DNA of 55,521 nucleotides from Paenibacillus gorillae (GTDB lineage Bacteria; Bacillota; Bacilli; Paenibacillales; Paenibacillaceae). Of the stretch, positions 1 to 10,300 are shown in pieces. Position numbers and translations under genes: made by a program. The notes beneath the pieces are model-generated. The model was not told the DNA's origin and ran no database searches. It saw only the letters and a list, made by a program, of their open reading frames with translations. Where the stretch lies: the NCBI RefSeq assembly GCF_000513275.1, contig NZ_CBVJ010000037.1:1-55521 (forward strand), given 5' to 3'. The stretch's first letter is position 1. Every line of letters begins with the position of its first letter.

Positions 1-2350
1 GAAGGATTAACCTCGATAACAATACCATGTTGTGCAACTTTATTTTTCACATAACGCTGCATATCTATGGTCATTTCCTTTTCCATCTCAGTAGTTCGCA
101 CAAAAATTGGGGCCATCAAACGCTCCAGATATACCTTGTCATGATAAATACGAATTACATCTTGAATTGCCTTATTAATTGGCTTGAATGTGGTATATAT
201 TGAATTTACATCTATTATTTCCTCAATCGGTTTGAATCTAAGTTGGTAAACTTCATAAAGCATTTCAATAGTTATATTAAAGTTAAAAGCATCATCTATA
301 ATAATTTTAGCTACTTCATTAATTTTGTGCTGTAAGTACGAATAAGTTCGAAAATTAATATCAGATGATCTAGTATATACCCCCCAAATCCAAAGAAGAT
401 TATCCAAATATTCGCCTCGTGGAAGAATTACCTGTTCATTATCTTGAATCCATCTGTCTACTGATATTCCAAGTGAAATTCCATGTCCAATGCGATCACC
501 AGAATGAAACTTACAATAATCAATAACCTCATCAATACGACGAATTCCCGAATTTAAATGACGGTAATCCTCACCTGCATGGAAGGTGAAAAATAAACTT
601 TGTTGCTTTATCTTATAACCATCGCGATCTAATAAAAGCATTTGATCGTTGTCACTATTGCGCGCTCTCTCAAATACTGGAGCAAATACCTGAACTGGAG
701 TACTATTCTCTAAACTGGCTGCATCAAGGCCAACAATAAAATTAGATAAGTAAGGAATACGTTCTCTTAAACATAGAATCATATCTATTTTGTTCAAATA
801 TTCCTGCTGAAGACGCCCATAATGAAGTGAACTTATTTGACTTCTATCACCTATATATTCCTTCCAATCTTTGTAAATATCATCTTTTTGCTTTATTAAA
901 TGATATACAATCCCAATACGCGGAAAAATCGTTTCTATGTTTTGATCTATATGATAATCCTCGATAAGTATTTGCTTGTAGGCTTGGAGTAACTTTTTAA
1001 TATTTTGCCGATTAGTTGACTCGCGATTGGCTATTGACAGTCTCAGCTCTATCTTGCGTAAATATTGATTTTGAAATAAATTTCTTAGCATATCCAAGAA
1101 ATAATGTGTCTCTCTTTTATCAAATCCAGAAGTAGCTCTATCAAAGTAGCTACGAAAATAATCAAGTCCATTTACAGCATTGGGTTGATTAACCTGCTGA
1201 TAAAACTCATTCTTGATTCTTAGATAACGAAAGAATAGATAAAGAAATTCATTAAGTTCTTCCTTTTCTCCCCTCTTCTCTAGTTTTGTTCTATACTTCA
1301 TAATTTGATGTAAAAATACATTCTCCCCGTAAGTGTTAATAGGAGTATATTCTTTAAACACTGCAATGATCCAATCAGTACCTTCCTCATGTCCACTAAA
1401 GTCATATTCTTTTCTAATATATTCAATTGCCTCTTTTAGTTCTTCTATCGAAGCTAGAGCAGTATTATTAAAAATAAGATGTGCAATACTTTGTACCTGA
1501 CTACCTACATGGATTCGAATCCATCTAGTTACAGACATTTCACTATCGGATGTCATATAGTGTGCTAAAACCAAACGTAGTAATTGAGCAGTCAAGATAT
1601 ACTCCTTAACCTGTTTCGATTTATTACTATAGGAGACCTTAAAATTAACCAAATATTTACCGATGGCCGTATTGGAAAAATCCCCACTAAAATTCATACA
1701 ATTTTGCCACAACATTGTGAAGGTAAAAGCTGCACTAGCATGCATGTGATTTTCAGAAACACCATTTCTAAGCGCATCATGTAGCGGTGCATCAGCTAGA
1801 TTAATATGTTGATAGAATCCATCTAGTTGAAGAGGTTCATGCAATCCGTTATTTGAATAGTAACTAGCTACGAATAAATCTATCGGAAGCAATCGGCTTA
1901 ATATACTAAACATATGAACTTTATCTAACTCCGTGTACGCACCCCATACATCTGCTAGTTGCTCATCATTAACTCCTAGTTCATGTTTCCAATACTTAAA
2001 AACCATCTCACCATCTCGATGTGAAAGAAGTGCACGAGTAAATTGTTGAATTAAGTGAAAATAATGATTATATAAACAAATCTCCATTTCCTCATCAGAA
2101 GATATTTCTGGTGGAAAATGCCTATGAAAACAAAATATGGGTGAAACTTTTTCTAACATAAGATTAATTTCATCTATACTAGAAGCCATATTTTCAGAAA
2201 CTAGACATGAGCATAATTTATCTAAAAACTCCTTGACTTGCTTTCCATTTTTTTTTGTAGGCTGATGTATACAAAGAGCAATATTCACTAGTTCTTCACT
2301 TTGAAAATACAATAAATCTTTAATTGGTAAAAAAAGGCTACGTTAAGCAT
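1..2350 (-). CDS. rdrB: RdrB-like adenosine deaminase of a RADAR anti-phage system (partial, 3' end beyond window)
   Basis: This reading frame runs off the left edge after about 780 codons. The deaminase signature motifs appear in order: a metal-binding HMH at 1748-1740, HAGED at 581-567 and DRIGHG at 497-480, then an EVNPS strand at the very edge that corresponds to the CPTSN region of adenosine deaminases. The final Asp-Asp motif must lie outside the window. The protein is far larger than housekeeping deaminases (about 330-350 residues), with about 200 residues before HMH and about 150 between GHG and NPS. That size, plus a large P-loop ATPase gene directly upstream, matches RdrB of RADAR. 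The likely ATG at 2350 lies 13 nt after the rdrA stop but is one base out of frame with the body; eight rather than seven T at 2335-2329 would join them. No clear ribosome binding site is visible, so translation may be coupled to rdrA. RdrB assemblies are known to deaminate adenosine nucleotides or RNA during phage infection. Confidence 0.87.
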
Positions 2351-2363
2351 GAGTTGTATTTTT

Positions 2364-5207
2364 CTAAACATTATTATCAATGTCCTCGTCTTCTTCTAAT
2401 TCTATTCCTATGGAACTTAAATCAGTGACAACTAACCCCATAGCAGCTTTAAATCCTTTATCTAGTTTATTTCTCATGTCTTCTTTTATTTTTTCATAAG
2501 AGGGATCTATATTAACCACGTCGTTAACTTGAGTTAAGTAGAAATCTAAGTGTTGCAAAACCCATATTTCATCTGTATCAAAAATATCGGGCGCAAGATA
2601 AGCCTGTTCGTCAAGTACTCTAAGCAAAGCAACTGCTTCACTTCTTCCATACCAAACGGCATAATTTGACGCCAATCCTTTAACTAAAGGTACAAGATCA
2701 CTAAATATTGAAAATAACAGGGTTTTATCAGTATTTATATTCATTCCTCTTACTCTATTTTGTAAATTTTTATACTTTGTATCTGAAACTCCAGAGTATC
2801 CATTAAGAAATTCATTAATAGCAATAAAAACCTCATTAAAATCCTTCCATAAAACAATAACACGTTCATCTTGATGATAATTAATAATTTTCTCAAATAA
2901 TGCATTATAAAACTGTTCAATAAATTTGTTAATTCTATTTATCTGTGTAGCTGTAAGTTTAAATTCCTTATCTCCCTGTTGCTTGGTTTTTAAACTAGTC
3001 AAAGCATTTTTTAATCTTGTTGCTGCTTGATTTTTTGATTTGGCATTTTCACCAACAATTGATTTCACATTATCTTCTTTAGAACTTAGGAATTTTTCAG
3101 GTATTATGCTGCTTTGTTCATGAAGCAAAATTATTAAATTAACCATAAGGTTATCGAAATCAGGGAAACCTTTAAACAGTGTTGAAGCTCTACTCCACAA
3201 CGCATAGCCAAATGGGTATTCGTATAGTGACTTATAATAGATATAAGCCCCTCTACTAGCACTATGCTGGGTTAAATATTCCAAAATCTGATAATAACTC
3301 GGTTTATTAGAAGCTTTATTCTTAGAATAAATATACTGATCATAGTATAAGCGTGTTAGCAGTTCAACGTCCCTATCCTCAATCAATTCATTTATTTGTG
3401 AAAGAATCCATCTAACTTTTCTATCTTCTGATAAAGTTGTATGCTCTTTTTCTCCTGAGTTTCCTTGGACTAGCCAGCTTTTGTTCTCTAATAAAAGTTG
3501 TGTTAAAAATAATCCATGTTGAAAACTTATGGCAGGAAGAAGCCTATTAATAATTTGCCCATGCTGATTCAATTTAACATCCTTACCACCTAGTTGAAGG
3601 ATATTTTTAAGTACTTCCACTTGTAATGACGAGCATTCATTTCTATCGAACCTTATATTTTCTAATAAACTGTGAATAACTTCACCAAGAATAATTAGTA
3701 GCAACAAAAGACTCCCCTCTTGTTTTACACGATTTCGTTCACTCTCAAGAGACGTAATCGCTTCAACTTCAGAATAATCTAAGTAAGTACTACTTTCATC
3801 ATGTCCCCACTGAATGAATTTTTCTAGTATATGTCGTTGAACAGATGCTAGTCTAGTTGAAGAGAGAATTATTGTATCAACTATTGATTTAACTGTAACA
3901 AAACGTTCTTTTCTCTCTTCATTGTTCAGATTCTTCCCTTTAATCCACCATTCCTTAAAATGCTTGTTAACTTCATAAACATGATAATACACATTGACAA
4001 TTCCCCGCGGCGTTCTATCAAAGATGCTATAGCTTTTGGTTATCGGTTGAATTATATTTTCTTTGTTATCTTTGTAACCAAATAATTCTTTATCCCCAAA
4101 AAGTTCATATAATTGATCAAGAAACCTAACTTGTCCAAAAGAAAACCTTGGAATAGTGTTCTCATTCCATTGCAGTAATTGATGCCTTCTAGCAGGCGGA
4201 ATAATCTTCTTAACATACTCATGAGATAGTATCTGCTTACGTTCTTTGATAGATTCCTCATCATTAGGCTTAAAATGAGCATTAATATTGCTATACATTA
4301 ATTTTTCATCCTGAATTAATGCTAAAGTTAAAGCATCTCGCAGTATCTCGTAATCACCTGATAAAATAGTCACCACATTGGGGTGATTTGCATACTGTAA
4401 TATGGCTTCAATCAACTCGCGGCTACGTATCATCTTTAGATCAATATCATCAATAAACAAATAAATTAGAGGCTCTTCTATTGATTTTTCTCCTTCTTGT
4501 AAACTAATTTTCAGCAACAATCTTTGGTTGTCAATAAGGCATGTAATAAGTTCATGAAGTTTCTCTCTAAATTCAACATCAGGTGTTAACAGCCGGGCTG
4601 ATTTTTTAATATGAGTTGCTAAATCGTCATATGTATGTATCAATAGTTGCCTATACTCATTCTCTGTATACATGTGATACTCTACTAAATCATTCATTTT
4701 ACTTTGCAAAGGGTTATTTGAACGAAACAAGCCCTTATTAAAATATTCATTAAGCTCTTTTGTAATATGTCTGTTGGGCTTAGATATCTGTATTATCTGT
4801 TGATCAACCATTTTTTTAAGCATACCAACAATTGAACCCATTATCTTGGTATTATCTCCCAAATGATCCGGTTCAATAATCCCCAAAATCATGTTGTGTT
4901 CATATTTTTCTTTTAAAATATTATTTGTTACAGGCTTCAATTTATTAATTAATGTATATAAAATAGATGTTTTTCCTGTTCCTCTTGGTCCGAATATACC
5001 AATTGTATTGTTTACATCTTTTCTATAGTCTTTATTTGAAATGCCTCTTTCTTGTTGTCCTTGTTCACGAATTTGTTCAATCTGCTTTAGAAGCAAATCA
5101 AAAGTAGGTAAGATATTGTAAACTTCTTTTTTTAAATCACGTGCACCAATGAAAACTTTAATATTTGAATCCTCTCTCATTACTTCATCACTATCTTGAG
5201 CACTCAT
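2364..5207 (-). CDS. rdrA: RdrA-like P-loop ATPase of a RADAR anti-phage system
   Basis: About 947 residues. A Walker A motif GPRGTGKT lies at residues 73-80, Walker B LFIDDIDL at about 250-257, and a sensor-1-like strand TILSGD at about 280-285. The remaining two thirds is helical with no domain I can name. I chose the ATG at 5207 (or the adjacent ATG at 5210) because AAGGAG lies 4-7 nt upstream; the longer frame from 5270 has no ribosome binding site. The gene is followed after 13 nt by the giant adenosine deaminase, which is the RADAR gene order. In characterised systems RdrA forms a ring ATPase that works with RdrB to edit or deplete adenosine-containing targets when phage infect. No RdrD/SLATT or csx27-like membrane partner is visible on the promoter side. 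The call rests on size, motifs and gene pairing, not on an alignment. Confidence 0.83.
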   Translation of the reverse strand: MSAQDSDEVMREDSNIKVFIGARDLKKEVYNILPTFDLLLKQIEQIREQGQQERGISNKDYRKDVNNTIGIFGPRGTGKTSILYTLINKLKPVTNNILKEKYEHNMILGIIEPDHLGDNTKIMGSIVGMLKKMVDQQIIQISKPNRHITKELNEYFNKGLFRSNNPLQSKMNDLVEYHMYTENEYRQLLIHTYDDLATHIKKSARLLTPDVEFREKLHELITCLIDNQRLLLKISLQEGEKSIEEPLIYLFIDDIDLKMIRSRELIEAILQYANHPNVVTILSGDYEILRDALTLALIQDEKLMYSNINAHFKPNDEESIKERKQILSHEYVKKIIPPARRHQLLQWNENTIPRFSFGQVRFLDQLYELFGDKELFGYKDNKENIIQPITKSYSIFDRTPRGIVNVYYHVYEVNKHFKEWWIKGKNLNNEERKERFVTVKSIVDTIILSSTRLASVQRHILEKFIQWGHDESSTYLDYSEVEAITSLESERNRVKQEGSLLLLLIILGEVIHSLLENIRFDRNECSSLQVEVLKNILQLGGKDVKLNQHGQIINRLLPAISFQHGLFLTQLLLENKSWLVQGNSGEKEHTTLSEDRKVRWILSQINELIEDRDVELLTRLYYDQYIYSKNKASNKPSYYQILEYLTQHSASRGAYIYYKSLYEYPFGYALWSRASTLFKGFPDFDNLMVNLIILLHEQSSIIPEKFLSSKEDNVKSIVGENAKSKNQAATRLKNALTSLKTKQQGDKEFKLTATQINRINKFIEQFYNALFEKIINYHQDERVIVLWKDFNEVFIAINEFLNGYSGVSDTKYKNLQNRVRGMNINTDKTLLFSIFSDLVPLVKGLASNYAVWYGRSEAVALLRVLDEQAYLAPDIFDTDEIWVLQHLDFYLTQVNDVVNIDPSYEKIKEDMRNKLDKGFKAAMGLVVTDLSSIGIELEEDEDIDNNV

Positions 5208-5284
5208 CATAACACTCCTTATTTGTCTGTATTTTATAAGTCCATGGTACCATATCTTTGGGATACACATCCGATTTTTTTTAC

Positions 5285-5313
5285 ATAAAACGACAAGTGA
5301 TTTTTAGATTCAA
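5285..5313 (-). promoter_or_regulatory. Candidate sigma-A promoter for rdrA-rdrB
   Basis: On the minus strand TTGAAT (5313-5308) is followed by a 17-nt spacer and TTTTAT (5290-5285). It would start a leader of about 70 nt ahead of the AAGGAG site at 5220-5215. The region is AT-rich, so this is a moderate call. Confidence 0.4.
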
Positions 5314-5344
5314 ATGATGATATTACTAAGAAATATTAATACGA

Positions 5345-6240
5345 AAAAGAACACCCTAAGGACGCACTCGATTTTTTTCGTAAAAGACCCGAAGTGCTAA
5401 GAGCATGTCAGCTCTATGCGTACTCTATGAATGACAGAAGCAATGGACCGTCAAGGAGATGTACGAAGTACTTACTGTTAGCGAATCGGACTATTACCGT
5501 AGCTTGAAGCAGCAACGCCTTCTGGTCAAAATCAAAGAAATTATCGGAAAACATGAAGACACCCATAATTACGGTGTCCAGCGTATTCTGCTGGCGCTGT
5601 CCAAAATCGAGATCATGACCAGAGCTACAGCACCGACTACCGAACGATGAAGAAGTACGGCCTGCTGAAAAAAGCCAAGAGTCACCCAAACGACATTACA
5701 CGTGAAGTGCCGCAGCTCAAAAAAAAGAGAACCTGATCAAGAGAGACTTCAGATCCTCAGAACTCAACCAAAATTGGTTATCGGATATCACCGAAGTCCC
5801 TTGTTCAGACGGCAAGCTCTATCTGTCCGTCGTACTGGATTGTTTCAACGGAGAGATCGTGGGACTCGCCATGGACGACAACATACGCAAGGAACTCTGC
5901 ATCCGAGCCTTTGAAAACGCATGTAAAGCAAGAGATGCTCGCGGAATGATATATAACAGTTATCGAGGCAGCCAAATCACGAGTCATGCTTTCCGGGAGA
6001 GTCTGGCTAAACGTGACGCGATTCAAAGCATGAGCGACACGGGGGGCGTTGTTATGATAACGCAAAGATGGAAAGCTTTTTGCTACGCTAAAGAAAGAAA
6101 AGCTGTACAAGATCAACACGGAGCGCTATCCGACGGCCGATATAAAATCGATCATCTTTAGATACATTATGCTTTACTACAACAGGCGGCGAATCTACAC
6201 CTCTAATCCGGGGGGTGGCCCCCAGTTATTTATCGCGAAA
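5345..6240 (+). pseudogene. Decayed IS3-family transposase (OrfB)
   Basis: Pieces of an IS3-type DDE transposase lie in different frames. They are a helical YYRSLK...YGVQRI segment (5459-5650), MKKYGLLKKA (from 5647), the first catalytic strand WLSDITEVP with KLYLSVVLDCF (about 5770-5850), RGSQITSHAF (about 5965-5995), YDNAKMESF in another frame (about 6053-6080) and a C-terminal YYNRRRIYTSNP (about 6176-6212). At least three frame changes separate them. The second catalytic site, normally HSDRGSQ, reads YNSYRGSQ, so the Asp is lost. The element cannot be active. It abuts the promoter side of the RADAR operon and probably marks the edge of an inserted island. No terminal inverted repeats were identified. 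Confidence 0.8.
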
Positions 6241-6445
6241 GAATGCTGTCACAAGCAGCTTAGCAACGGAATTTCTTTGTGAGTGTTTTCAAACTGCTTT
6301 TTGACAACTCCATCCCATAGGGAACAATAAACATAATGATGGCGGCAACTGATCAAGAAAGCTCACCCGCCCAAAAGAAATATATAACCGCGGCCTTTAC
6401 TGTCCCTATCATTGATCATAAATAGCCACTTCTCATAAAAAATAG

Positions 6446-6473
6446 GCCATCCCCCGATTCATCAAGGGATGGC
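6446..6473 (-). terminator. Rho-independent terminator after the amidohydrolase gene
   Basis: GCCATCCC (6446-6453) pairs with GGGATGGC (6466-6473) across a 12-nt loop. Read on the minus strand it is followed by a T-rich run (A-rich at 6437-6444 on the plus strand), 34 nt after the stop of the 6507-7385 gene. Confidence 0.75.
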
Positions 6474-6506
6474 TTATTGCTCATACAATCACACTATTGC
6501 CAAGCT

Positions 6507-7385
6507 CTACTTCAGCCCCGCAATCCGCTCCTTAATCTTAGGGAACACGCCAAACGCATTCTCATAAAACACTTTCTCGTGATGCTGCTCGGGCACGAGC
6601 CGGCGGATGAACTCCGCATACAGGCCGATCGGTGCAAGCGGCCAGTCGGTGCCGAACAGCATTTTCTCGTAGTGATCCGAATAGATCAGCGCCCGGCGGA
6701 AGTGATCCATGTAGAGCTGCTCGCTCATGAACCGTTCGAAATGAGGCCGGTCGCCAACGACCAGGCCGGATAAATCGGCATAGACGTTCGGGTTCTTAGC
6801 CACCACTTCGGCCGCATCCATCACCCACGGATCGCCCAGATGGCAGATCATGAAGTTCACACCACGCTGCTGGTAAGCTAGTTCATCAACAGTGAGCGGA
6901 TGCGAGTATTTCAGCAAGCCGTTCATAGAGTAAGTATCGCCTGTATGAATGACTACGGGCAGATTGTACTTGGCAGCCAGCTCGTAGACCGGTGTATACA
7001 CTTTGTCGTAGACGTAAACGTGGTAATATCCTGCATAGATCTTAATTCCAGCTACCTCTGGCGCTCTAAGCCGCGCTTCGATCCGGTCCAGCTCCTCTTG
7101 CGCATTTGCTCCGGTGAGCCTATTCGGATTAATGCCGACACACTCCATTAGAAACGACGGAACGCTCTGCTCTAAATCAAGCCCCATCGGATTGGGCGAA
7201 CTGGCGTCGGGAAACGCTCCGTTCGACTGCTCCGTCACGCCCATCCCGATACCGAGGATCACGTCGTTCTTGTCGAACTCCGCCTTGAGTCCAGCGGCGC
7301 TATAATCGACTTTGGCTAATTCTCTCGCTGTGTAATGAAACTTGTCGATATCCGACAAATGGATATGAACGTCGATGATAGGCAT
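6507..7385 (-). CDS. Metal-dependent amidohydrolase (amidohydrolase-2/TIM-barrel family)
   Basis: 292 residues, the usual size for the family. Metal-ligand positions of the amidohydrolase fold are visible: HIH at residues 7-9, a strand Lys in GIKIY (115), His147 in VVIHTGD, His182 in ICHLGD and Asp247 in FGTDWPL. Members hydrolyse lactones, esters or amides or decarboxylate aromatic acids, and nothing here fixes the substrate. AAGGAG stands 7 nt before the ATG. It is the last gene of a tight operon, starting 12 nt after the stop of the large GNAT fusion. A lactonase role (as in COG3618 fuconolactonases, which would fill a gap in the fucose pathway far to the right) is possible but unsupported by location. 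Confidence 0.85.
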   Translation of the reverse strand: MPIIDVHIHLSDIDKFHYTARELAKVDYSAAGLKAEFDKNDVILGIGMGVTEQSNGAFPDASSPNPMGLDLEQSVPSFLMECVGINPNRLTGANAQEELDRIEARLRAPEVAGIKIYAGYYHVYVYDKVYTPVYELAAKYNLPVVIHTGDTYSMNGLLKYSHPLTVDELAYQQRGVNFMICHLGDPWVMDAAEVVAKNPNVYADLSGLVVGDRPHFERFMSEQLYMDHFRRALIYSDHYEKMLFGTDWPLAPIGLYAEFIRRLVPEQHHEKVFYENAFGVFPKIKERIAGLK

Positions 7386-7397
7386 ATTAAGTCTCCT

Positions 7398-10300
7398 TTA
7401 TGTCAACTGTGCTTGGGATGGGAAGGTCAGCTTCAGCAGGTCCCGGACCTCGTCTACCGATACATCCATATTGCCTAAGATGAGAAATGTCGGCTGCGTC
7501 CAGGCGGTTTCCCCATTCTTAAGCGTAACATGATGATTCACTTCATGGCTGCATACTTTATTGTTCACATACGCGGTTTGTCTATGATTATAGGGGCTGC
7601 TAACGGCATGCAGCTTATTCCGGCTTGAAGTTCCGCCAATTCGCAGAACTCCCTTCGTAACAAGATGAGCAGACAACTTTCCGGCCAAATATCTTTCTTC
7701 TCCCGGCAATTCCAGCCATCCTTCAGAGAACACAGGCGCAGGCTGAAGGAAATGTTCGTCTGAGAGCGAATAGTGGGGTAAAGTGACGCCGCTGTCGTTG
7801 GTTACCGCATGCAGGATGCAAAGGACAGGTACGCCGGGCAGCATCAGATAATGCTGATGGATCTTAATCCCCCTGTTTGCTTCCTGCTTCTCGATGGCGG
7901 TCGTCAATCGGATACCCTTCCAGACGTTTCCGTATGCATCGGTACGCTCCACCCATGCCGCACTTCTCGGCTCCTGCTGACGGCTAAAGCCATTCAAGCC
8001 GGAAATGCTGACACCAAGTCCGCCGTACCATGGATTCCACCATGAATTCGGAGCCGCTTCCGGATACGAGCTGTCCAGCCACTCTTCACCTTGATGCTTC
8101 AAAGAGTGCACCACGCTGCCGAATCCGGGAGCTGCTGCTATAGAGAGGACGCCATTGCTTACCGTATAGACTGATCCGGCTGCTCCTTCTTCAGTCTCAC
8201 AAACAACTTTATCTTCCGAACGCGGGAACCACAGCGCCGACCGTTCCTGAACCCAATCCTCGCCGCGATAGACAGCCCGCACCTTCCTGCCGGATTGGCT
8301 TTCATCAGAAATCGAGCTTTCCTCCGGATCGAATTCAAAACCCGCTGATCGCAGATCCTGTTCCCGCTTTATTTCCATATCCGCAACCTTCAGCTCAGCT
8401 TCCTCACCGTTCTGAACATACAGCTCCAAGCTGCCGGCGAGCGGAATCATCTTTCTTTCGGTTAATTCTGCTTGCAGCGGACCGGCTTCGAACGGATTGC
8501 CGCCGCCTAGCTTAAATTCAAGATGGTCATCCAACACCGGAACAATCCGTTCATAGTGCTTCTGAGCGAAGGAACGGAAATCCCACCACTTGGCGAATGT
8601 ATTCAGTGCGAAAACAATCGGTTTCGTCCGCACGACATCTCCGTCAGACAGACTGCCAAGCTCATGCTCCAGTCCTAGTGTATATTCCGGCCGGAGCAGC
8701 TTCAAGGATGGATCCCAGCAGATGCCGCAAGCGCCGTTAGCATCCTTGTTGAACAGCCAGTTCTCCGTAATTTGAGCGCTGTCCCAAAGACTCGGATCAC
8801 TAGTGTAGGATGAATCCATATCTACATAATGACCCTGATAAGGAAGAATAAGCCGATTGCCGAAAAATCCGAAGCTCGTTAGCAGGTACGCGTTCTCCTG
8901 AAGCGCCTCGCCCCCCGTGTTGCTGATTTCATGATAAAACTCGGCAACGCCGCTTGCAAGCAGCTTGATGAACGATTTAATCTCGAGTCCGGGGAAATCT
9001 TCCGATTCGTAGAGTGCTTCAAGAATCTGACTATCCCCTTCAGAGTAGACCTTCACTTCTTTCGCTTGCTTCTTGGAAAATTCTTCAGCGAATGGCTTGC
9101 CCAGCTTCGGATGGCTGTACCAGAAGCTATGCTGCGATCCCGGGTATTCGATCCACATGATGTTATCGTGCTTGCTGAGATGGACGGACATTGCACCGTT
9201 CACAGCAACCCATTGACCTCCGTTTTCCCCTCCAAAGCGCCCATGCGTTCCCTTTAACATGACGGCCTGTTTGCTTGTATAAGTAACGGTTTGCCCACCT
9301 GCCGGAATAGCTGACACCTCAAGCTCTTCTGAGTATAGCCCATAGGATCGTAAAATAAAGGCTGCCGTAATCGTAGTCTTGCCCTTCGCAGGAACGGTGA
9401 AGCGTATGCTCCGATTGGTCCATTCCACACATTCAGCTTCCGGCAGCTCAAAAGCGAACTCCGCTTCCACAGCAAAGTTGTTCTCCACGTTCAAATAAAG
9501 CTCTGCAGGAACACCCGGATGAAGCGCCTGGCCCGGCAGTTCTACTCTGATTTTGGCCGGGAATTTCGGAGCGATGCCGGTACGGAATTCCGCCCCTTTG
9601 TCGTCAATTGTCCAATGGCTTCTGACGACAGGATGGGTCTTCTTATCATTCTGCTCTTCATGGATCGGATCAAGGGCGAATTCTCCCTCTATGATGATGG
9701 TTTCGCCAGGAGCGATTGTTCTTGCAGTATCCAGAGCAAAACGGATATTTTTATCGTTCTCGCCTTTAATTGTAACGGCAAGCTCCGAGGCTTTCTTATT
9801 CGTAATCCGGTAACGTACGGGATAGGCAGAGCCGAATACGAGACCATGATTGTCAATTTCAGTGAAGATCGTATAGTCAGGCGTATCTAGCGCAGTCAAC
9901 CCGCGGCCGGACTTTTCAAATTCCGCCCGTACGGAGGTGTCTCCCTTGCTCCACGTATATTCCATGAAGTCGAAGCCGCGCTCCCGGCGGCCGTCCGGCT
10001 CGATAACAAGCTCGCGGGTGCTGTCTGCATACCAGTCCAGCTCTTCGAAATAAGGAGCAAGTGCTTCGGTCTGCAGAATAGTCGGAATGAAGTTCATCAG
10101 ATGAACGTAATCTTCATTTTTCTCCCAGAAAAATCCGCATTTCTTATACATAGGCACTGCTTTTGTATTGCCTGCCCAGGTAAACAAATCGAGGCGCGGC
10201 CAGCCTGCTTCCACTGTTTTGCGAACTGCGTTCAGAATCAGGTTGCGGCCAATCTTGTGACCGTGATAATCAGGTCTTACATTCAACAGAGGCACATAGA

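Noticed and set aside
2364..5210. RdrA as a STAND or KAP-type ATPase of another defence system
   Set aside because: The adjacent giant deaminase-fold gene specifies RADAR better than any system with a lone ATPase.
5345..6240. Active IS3 element with programmed frameshift
   Set aside because: There are several frame changes, not one at a slippery site, and the second catalytic Asp is lost.
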